Positions 58,214 to 64,000 of a DNA stretch of 64,000 nt are shown here, one piece after another. A program made the translations under genes and the position numbers. Origin of the DNA: Roseibacillus sp. (GTDB lineage: Bacteria; Verrucomicrobiota; Verrucomicrobiia; Verrucomicrobiales; Akkermansiaceae); NCBI GenBank assembly GCA_028821775.1, contig JAPKFB010000006.1:52868-116867 (forward strand), written 5' to 3'. Numbering within the stretch: the first letter of the stretch is position 1; the number at the start of each line of letters is the position of its first letter. Below the pieces are notes generated by a model, which was not told the origin of the DNA, ran no database searches, and worked only from the letters and a program-made list of their open reading frames with translations.

Positions 58214-59269
58214 ATGCTAAACAAACAGGAGATTCGGGAACTAGTAGCGGCTCATGGAGCGGCGGTAAATGAGGGCCGACCCATCAGGCAGCTTATTGAA
58301 GACGGCGACCTTTCTCGCTTGAGAGGTTGTACCGTACTCGAGGGCAAGGTGTCAGATTCCGTTTTCGGCGATGGGTTGAGGGCTGCTTCTTCGGGCAATC
58401 CGATCCGTTTGATGTTCCGGAACAACCGCATCTCCACCCACGATGTCAACCGAGGTGCCATTCCGTTCAAAGACCAGGTGCTGGCGTTCAATCACGATCA
58501 TATGCTTCGACTGGTCAAGGCCGTGCTGGGGACTTCTCAATTCGAAGTGGAGGGCCTGTCCCCCGCCTCGACGGTGATCCCCGCCGAGAATCTCGATCTC
58601 GTGAAACTGGAGAACGTGCTGCGTCTCTATATGGCGGAGAGTTCGACCTCCACCTCGCTGTATCAACACTGGCTTGCAGCGAAGGAGGAGGGTCAGAGCG
58701 TCCTGCAATACGCCGGCCACAATTTGGCGGTCGCTGAACTCGAGCCCAATGGACGGCTTCCCTACCTCATGGATACGCCCAGCACGAAGGAGGCGGTCGA
58801 CCGCACCATTGATGCGGGCTATCTAATCGAGAGTGGCATTTGCACCGAAGGTCAGTATGCCCAGATCCGCAATTCATCTCTGATGGGATTTGGCCTTGTC
58901 TCCCACCACCTGGCCCGGAAGGGAATGGTGCTGGTGGATACCAAGACCGAGCACGGAATCAATGCGGACGGCAGGATTGTTGCCGCGGATGAACTCTACA
59001 CCATGGATTCGTCTCGCTTCTGGAAGCTCGACGATCACGGCGATCTGCTGACCCGCAATGGAAAGCCGGTGTCCTTTTCCAAGGAATTCGCTCGCGGCAT
59101 GGTGAAGGAGAAAGGGCAGCAATTCTCCGAGGAGGAGGCAGAGCAAATTGCGATTCGCTATATCCAGGGACTACAGCACATCACGGGTGAGACCTTTGCT
59201 CCAGATTTGCGGCCGCGCGATCAGCGGATCGTCGACTCCACCAATCTTATTTTGGATGCTCTGTTGTAG
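58214..59269 (+). CDS. purC: Phosphoribosylaminoimidazole-succinocarboxamide synthase, long (Ade1-like) form
   Basis: LEGKVSDSVFGD; ISTHDVNRGAIPFKDQVL; PYLMDTPSTKEAVD; MVLVDTKTEHGINADGRIVAADELYTMDSSRFW SAICAR-synthetase motifs. Confidence 0.7.
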   Translation: MLNKQEIRELVAAHGAAVNEGRPIRQLIEDGDLSRLRGCTVLEGKVSDSVFGDGLRAASSGNPIRLMFRNNRISTHDVNRGAIPFKDQVLAFNHDHMLRLVKAVLGTSQFEVEGLSPASTVIPAENLDLVKLENVLRLYMAESSTSTSLYQHWLAAKEEGQSVLQYAGHNLAVAELEPNGRLPYLMDTPSTKEAVDRTIDAGYLIESGICTEGQYAQIRNSSLMGFGLVSHHLARKGMVLVDTKTEHGINADGRIVAADELYTMDSSRFWKLDDHGDLLTRNGKPVSFSKEFARGMVKEKGQQFSEEEAEQIAIRYIQGLQHITGETFAPDLRPRDQRIVDSTNLILDALL

Positions 59270-59297
59270 GGGCTGACGCTCCGGTTGCAGATGAAGA

Positions 59298-59440
59298 GGT
59301 GGAGGCGAGGGGAGTCGAACCCCTGTGTCGTCTCCAATTGCTAGGAAATTGCTTTTCCAGTTCTGATTTCCTGGAGCTTCCCGGGCCGGGGTAGGTGGGG
59401 TGCAATCCGCATGTCTGGGGCCCGCGCGGTCCAGGATACG
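59298..59440 (-). ncRNA. ssrA: Partial tmRNA-like 3' region (copy A)
   Basis: Minus strand: GATTGCACCCCACCTACCCCGGCCCGGGAAGCTCCAGGAAATCAGAACTGGAAAAGCAATTTCCTAGCAATTGGAGACGACACAGGGGTTCGACTCCCCTCGCCTCCACC, a tmRNA-type T-arm/acceptor end; no 5' half found, since upstream sequence is a sulfatase fragment. Confidence 0.5.
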
Positions 59441-59448
59441 AACCGCAC

Positions 59449-59673
59449 AGCAGCATTCGGCTCGGTGGTTGGAAGGCCATCTACTTCTACCGGCCTCAGC
59501 GCTGGAAACTCTATAATGATGGTCGTCTATTTCAAATGGCCAAGGATCCGTTGGAGAAAGGTCGATATTTAACCTCGACAGACACGCCGGCGAGGCGTGA
59601 GACAAGGGAGAGTTTGCGAGCAGTGCTCAAGCTGATTGAAGAAATAACGTTTTTACGTATTCTTACCAGATAG
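59449..59673 (+). pseudogene. Orphan sulfatase C-terminal fragment
   Basis: SSIRLGGWKAIYFYRPQRWKLYNDGRLFQMAKDPLEKGRYLTSTD..LRAVLKLIEE, sulfatase tail pattern without the catalytic half. Confidence 0.6.
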
Positions 59674-59696
59674 CTGGCTTTCCTTTTCACACCCCG

Positions 59697-59917
59697 ATGA
59701 ATAAACTTGATTTGGCCCTCTTTGCCTTGCTGCTTCCTCTTGCGGTTTGGGCCGAGGCAAAAAAGCCCAACCCGAACGTCGTCCTGATCCTGCCTGATGA
59801 CCTCGGGTGGCAGGACGTTAAACGTTATGACATCGACGAGTCGAACCCGGTGGAGAACAGCCTAACCGGCGCAGATTGCAAACTGCCCGTAGCGCGGCTC
59901 GTCCGCAAGGGAGTCAT
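59697..59917 (+). pseudogene. Orphan sulfatase N-terminal fragment
   Basis: MNKLDLALFALLLPLAVWAEAKKPNPNVVLILPDDLGWQDVKRYDIDESNPVENS..ARLVRKGVM, sulfatase N-terminus interrupted at copy D. Confidence 0.65.
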
Positions 59918-59961
59918 GAAGCTCCATGAATTCAGGGCTGGAAAAGGAATTTCCTAGCAAT
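59918..59961 (+). repeat. tmRNA-3'-region-like sequence, copy D
   Basis: GAAGCTCCATGAATTCAGGGCTGGAAAAGGAATTTCCTAGCAAT, near-identical to parts of copies A and C. Confidence 0.6.
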
Positions 59962-61411
59962 GACGTTTCGGTGGCCGCTTAGCGTGCAACGCAAGAACTT
60001 CGGCCGCAACTTGGGGCTTCGGCCGTCAGTGGCCTACACCCCAGCCGACGAGCAGGAAATCCTGCACATCCTCGACAGGCACCGCGGCCAGCGCATCCGC
60101 GCCGTCGGCAGATTGCATAGTTGGAGCGAGGCAGTCCTTGGCGACGACGTGCTGCTGGACCTCCGACGGTTGAAGGATGTCCAACTCCAGCCTGACGGTG
60201 ACCAGTTTGTTGCCACGGTTGGGGCCGGTTGCCAGATCAAGCGCCTTCTCAAAGAGCTCAATCGCGATGATGCCACCCTGCATTCGCTGGGTCTGATCAC
60301 GAAACAGACAATCGCCGGGGCGATTTCCACCGGCACTCACGGTTCGGGGCGCCACAGCATGTCGCACTATGTCGTAGGGGTGCGGCTGGCGCGCTATGAC
60401 GCTACCAGCGGTCAGGCGATCATCGAGGAGTTGAGCGCCGGAGAACCTCTGCAGGCAGCCCGCTGTTCACTGGGTTCGCTCGGAATCATCCTGTCCGTGA
60501 AGATCCGCTGCCGCGCACAGTACAACGTGCAGGAGCATTTCACCGAGTCTGGTCGACTGTCGGACGTCCTGGATGCCGAAGCGTCATTTCCGCTCCAGCA
60601 ATTCTATCTCATCCCCTGGCGCTGGTCCTACTTCTGCCAACACCGGCGCGAGGATGACCGGCCACGTTCCCGCCTCGCCAGACTGTACCGACTATACTCG
60701 CTGGGAGTGATCGACTATGGCTTGCACCTGCAAATCATTTTCATGGAGCGCGTGGTGCGAAATCGGCGTTTTATCCGCCTTAACTTTCGTCGCATCATCT
60801 CAGCCTTCCTGATTCGTAACTGGAAGGTCACGGACCGTTCCTCGTCCATGCTGGTGATGAAGCACGAGGCCTTTCGCCACATTGAGATTGAGTTGTTCGT
60901 GCCCCGAAACCAGCTGGTGGATGCGCTCGAATTTACCCAAGAAGTCATCAAGGTTGCTGGCGGGATGGAATCAACGTTGTCCGCAGACAACCAGCGGCGA
61001 ATCGAGGGGCTCGGCATGCAAGAGGATCTGGCCGGGCTTCACGACCAGTACTGCCACCACTACCCCATCTGCGTGCGGCGGGTGCTTCCCGATGACACCT
61101 TGATTTCGATGACCAGCGGTGCGGAGCAGGACTGCTACGCGCTGAGCTTCATCACCTACGCGAGGCCAGCACGGCGTGCTGGTTTTTCCCTGTTCGCGAG
61201 CTTCATGGCCCGAAGCATGTCACGGCTGTTCCATGCGCGCCCGCACTGGGGAAAAGTCTGCCCACTGGAGGCCAACGAGCTGACATCCCTCTACCCCAAG
61301 TTCGATGCTTTCCGCACCGTCTGCGGCACGCTTGATCCGCAAGGTGTCTTTCAAAATGACTGGACGACATCGCTGCTGGAAGCAGATCGTCCTGCAGGAG
61401 ATATGCCTTGA
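59960..61411 (+). CDS. FAD-binding oxidoreductase (D-arabinono-1,4-lactone/L-gulonolactone oxidase-like)
   Basis: RIRAVGRLHSWSEAVLGDDVLLDLRRLKDVQ; GAISTGTHGSGRHSMSHYVVGVRL; C-terminal ALO-type HWGKVCPLEANELTSLYPKFDAFRTVCGTLDPQGVFQNDW. Confidence 0.85.
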   Translation: MTFRWPLSVQRKNFGRNLGLRPSVAYTPADEQEILHILDRHRGQRIRAVGRLHSWSEAVLGDDVLLDLRRLKDVQLQPDGDQFVATVGAGCQIKRLLKELNRDDATLHSLGLITKQTIAGAISTGTHGSGRHSMSHYVVGVRLARYDATSGQAIIEELSAGEPLQAARCSLGSLGIILSVKIRCRAQYNVQEHFTESGRLSDVLDAEASFPLQQFYLIPWRWSYFCQHRREDDRPRSRLARLYRLYSLGVIDYGLHLQIIFMERVVRNRRFIRLNFRRIISAFLIRNWKVTDRSSSMLVMKHEAFRHIEIELFVPRNQLVDALEFTQEVIKVAGGMESTLSADNQRRIEGLGMQEDLAGLHDQYCHHYPICVRRVLPDDTLISMTSGAEQDCYALSFITYARPARRAGFSLFASFMARSMSRLFHARPHWGKVCPLEANELTSLYPKFDAFRTVCGTLDPQGVFQNDWTTSLLEADRPAGDMP

Positions 61412-61455
61412 AGGATGCCCCGAGTGAGCGGGCATAGCTACTCAAGTGAGGGTGC

Positions 61456-61560
61456 AACTTCGGGGGAGACTTCAGCAACACCGGCAACGGAGCTAACAGC
61501 GCCGACCCGGAATCCGACTCCGTGATCAATCAACTCGAATTCGCCTTCGGCACCGATCCA
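61456..61560 (+). pseudogene. Orphan C-terminal fragment of a secreted protein (LEFAFGTDP repeat-like)
   Basis: NFGGDFSNTGNGANSADPESDSVINQLEFAFGTDP, a C-terminal pattern common in Verrucomicrobial exported proteins, cut at copy B. Confidence 0.5.
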
Positions 61561-61629
61561 TTGCTAGGAAATCGCTTTTTCAAGCTCGGTTCCTTGGAGT
61601 CTGAGGGGACGGGGAAGGGGGGGTGCAAT
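61558..61629 (-). repeat. tmRNA-3'-region-like sequence, copy B
   Basis: Minus strand ATTGCACCCCCCCTTCCCCGTCCCCTCAGACTCCAAGGAACCGAGCTTGAAAAAGCGATTTCCTAGCAATGG aligns with copy A but lacks the T-arm. Confidence 0.6.
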
Positions 61630-61699
61630 GATAACGGTTCCACCGATCGAAGCAGCAAGGTGACCGTGCAACTAAAGAACAGTGCCAAACTGAGAGCGG

Positions 61700-62449
61700 G
61701 TGCCGGCGCGTGGGAGAAGTCACCCGCATCCAATGGCAGTTGGCGCTCCACCTGGTCAAAAGGAATGGGGCATACTCCTGAAGTCTCGTATCAGGGATTC
61801 GAGTCAGAAGAATCTGATTGCCGAGGTGACCTTTCGCTATGGCGCTTTGTCCGCTCCATCGCAACACCAGACGTTTCGCATCGCCTTCGACAATCGACCC
61901 GAAATTGTTGGCCCTGTTGTTTCCGCCTGGGCGAACCCGAACAATGATTTCATCGAGCCCGGTTTTCTGCTTCAGCATATTCGCAAGACACCTGAAAAGT
62001 TGGTTGTCCAGGATCTGCTGCTCGATCACCAGCCTCTCTCAATCAAGCCAGAGGTCTGGTATACCGCGATCCTCGAAGTGGTGGGTGATGAAGCGCTCTT
62101 CCGGTTGGGCAACAACGTTGCCTATGCACAATCCGAAGAGATCACACGAAGCAACAATCTCGGCTCCCTCACGCTCGGCACGACCTGGCACGAGATAAAG
62201 CGGGTCCGCATCTGGGAGGCCGCAGCGAATCCGGACTGGAGCAAAAGAAAGCCTAGCATTCTCAAAAAACGTCGGCCTTACTCACCCGCACCGCACAACT
62301 ATCAGTCTCCGAAAAAGGAGCACTTAAATCATGCGTTCCATCAAATCCGTTTTCATGTTGCCGTGCCTTTGCGCGAGTCTCCTTCTAATCCTCGTTGCGT
62401 CAGCAGGTGCTGCGGAGAGACCCAACATCCTCTACATCATGTCGGATGA
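61700..62449 (+). pseudogene. LamG/DUF1080-like fragment
   Basis: GILLKSRIRDSSQKNLIAEVTFRYG..EVWYTAILEVVGDEALFRLGNNVAYAQSEEIT..TLGTTWHEIKRVRIWEAAANPDW; no signal peptide and the ORF runs into the sulfatase start, so probably truncated/shifted. Confidence 0.35.
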
Positions 62450-63938
62450 TCATGCCTGCAATGCCATCAGCGCCTACGGTGGCCGGCTTGCCAAAGTGGC
62501 TCCCACGCCGAACATCGATCGCATCGGGAAAGAGGGAATCCGTCTGGATAAATGTTTCGTCAGCAACTCCATCTGCACCCCGAGCCGCGCCGTGATCCTC
62601 TCCGGCCAACACTCCCACATCAATACAGTCAAGACACTTGGCGATGCCTTCCCCGGCCCGGATTCGGGAACTCCGAATGTGGCCAACATCCTTCGACGTT
62701 CCGGTTATGAAACCGCGCTCATCGGGAAATGGCATCTCAGGTCCGCGCCCTGGGGATTTGACTATTGGAAAGTCGGACCCGGCCAGGGGCAATACCACGA
62801 CCCAATATTCGTCGCGTCCACCGACGGCGTCGACTACAACCCGCGCAACAAGAAGCTCGGGACACGCGTCGAGGGTTATTACACCGATCTCGTCACCGAT
62901 TACGCACTTGATTGGCTGAAGGAACGAAAAGACGATAAACCTTTTTTCCTGATGCTCCACCACAAGGCACCTCACGGAAAATGGGAGCCTGCCGACCGAC
63001 ACAAAAGCTACCTGGCCGATGTGGAGATTCCCGAGCCCGCCACTCTTTGGGAAGATTTCTCCCACCGCTCTGTAGCCACCCGACGCATGGGAACCTCCAT
63101 CTCCGGCCGTCTCGCCGGACGCCGCACCATGGTAGATGATGTCCAAAATCCCAACTGGCCGGCTGGCTCCGTCGACATGACCGGAATGAGCGAGAAGGAA
63201 AAAGGGAAAGCTGCCTATCAGAAATATCTCCATGATTACCTCGGATGCGTGAAAGCCGTGGACGAGAACGTCGGGCGAGTCCTGGATTACCTCGACGAAT
63301 CCGGCCTCTCCAAAAACACCCTCGTCATCTACACCGCCGACCAGGGGATGTTTCTCGGAGAGCACGACTACTTCGACAAGCGTTGGATCTACGAGGAATG
63401 TTTTCGCATGCCCTTCCTCGCGCGTCTCCCCGGCACCATCAAGGCGGGATCAAGCGATGATGCCCACCTTTGTTCGAACCTCGACTTTGCCCAGACCTTC
63501 CTCGATTTCGCCGGAATCAAAGCCGCCCCCGAAGAGGCAAAGATGCAAGGCCAAACCCTCCGCCCCATTCTGGCTGGCAAGTCCCCGAAATCTTGGCGGG
63601 ACGCCGTCTACTATCGCTACTGGATGCATCTTGCCCACCATCATATCCCCGGCCACTACGGAATTCGTGACGCCCGCTACAAACTCGCCTTCTTCTACGG
63701 CCTTCCTCTAGACGCCACTCTTGGAAAAGGAGATTACCCCCCGAGCCCTGCAGGATGGGAACTCTACGACCTCGAAGCCGATCCTTCCGAGATAAACAAC
63801 GTCTACAACAAGCCCGAATACGCGTCCGTCATCAAAGGACTCAAATCGAAACTCCTCGAACTAAAGAAGCAGTATGGCGATCAAGATGACGCCTACCCGG
63901 AACTCATGAAGCTACGGGAGTCCCATTGGGACAAATAG
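62331..63938 (+). CDS. Sulfatase (arylsulfatase A-like, Cys-type)
   Basis: RPNILYIMSDDHACNAISAYGG; CTPSRAVILSGQ formylglycine motif; IGKWHLRS; VIYTADQGMFLGEHDYFDKRWIYEE. Confidence 0.92.
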   Translation: MRSIKSVFMLPCLCASLLLILVASAGAAERPNILYIMSDDHACNAISAYGGRLAKVAPTPNIDRIGKEGIRLDKCFVSNSICTPSRAVILSGQHSHINTVKTLGDAFPGPDSGTPNVANILRRSGYETALIGKWHLRSAPWGFDYWKVGPGQGQYHDPIFVASTDGVDYNPRNKKLGTRVEGYYTDLVTDYALDWLKERKDDKPFFLMLHHKAPHGKWEPADRHKSYLADVEIPEPATLWEDFSHRSVATRRMGTSISGRLAGRRTMVDDVQNPNWPAGSVDMTGMSEKEKGKAAYQKYLHDYLGCVKAVDENVGRVLDYLDESGLSKNTLVIYTADQGMFLGEHDYFDKRWIYEECFRMPFLARLPGTIKAGSSDDAHLCSNLDFAQTFLDFAGIKAAPEEAKMQGQTLRPILAGKSPKSWRDAVYYRYWMHLAHHHIPGHYGIRDARYKLAFFYGLPLDATLGKGDYPPSPAGWELYDLEADPSEINNVYNKPEYASVIKGLKSKLLELKKQYGDQDDAYPELMKLRESHWDK

Positions 63939-64000
63939 ATTGTAACTCCGACAGCGACTTCGCGGAGGGTCAAAAAACTCCGCCGACCCAGAAACCCCGG

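Noticed and set aside
59171-59605. 144-aa minus-strand ORF over the tmRNA-like region
   Set aside because: Reads through the purC-like 3' end and the tmRNA-like RNA; no protein motif.
1-64000. CRISPR arrays, toxin-antitoxin, restriction or phage structural modules
   Set aside because: No regularly spaced repeats and no recognisable cas, R-M, TA or phage proteins were seen in the supplied translations.

Overview
The window is a high-GC bacterial chromosome segment. Its gene repertoire (DUF1501/DUF1549/DUF1553, DUF1552/DUF1592, Planctomycete-type cytochromes, sulfatases, PQQ/LamG secreted proteins, Gfo/Idh oxidoreductases with twin-arginine-like leaders) points to the PVC group, probably Verrucomicrobiota; that assignment is inferred from protein content. 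About 0-45 kb is mostly ordinary chromosome: pyrF, HesA/MoeB+MoaD, a probable molybdate-type ABC operon with a tandem-duplicated binding protein, purL, tRNA-Leu(CAA), floA, lpxI, mnmA and rarA. About 45-62 kb is much more mosaic. It holds intact metabolic genes (saccharopine-type dehydrogenases, a class-III aminotransferase, an SAICAR synthetase-like gene, a lactone oxidase, a sulfatase) mixed with gene debris: a Gfo/Idh pseudogene, an APH-kinase pseudogene, an IS3-type transposase remnant, a heme-binding-protein tail and sulfatase fragments. The most unusual signal is a family of four diverged ~45-75 nt sequences (27.99, 59.33, 59.92 and 61.56 kb) that match each other. One of them carries a tmRNA-like T-arm/acceptor end. 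In the other three the homology stops at the same point (..CCTAGCAAT), and the 59-62 kb copies sit at junctions between gene fragments, which suggests a tmRNA-derived attachment or recombination sequence. Other notable items are an internally deleted purC remnant plus a long-form purC-like gene, a frameshifted two-domain Hsp20 locus whose missing half is readable in the next frame, a CX3C-rich putative copper-storage protein, and a strong hairpin upstream of the purC-like gene. All calls come from reading the sequence and the supplied translations; no searches were run.
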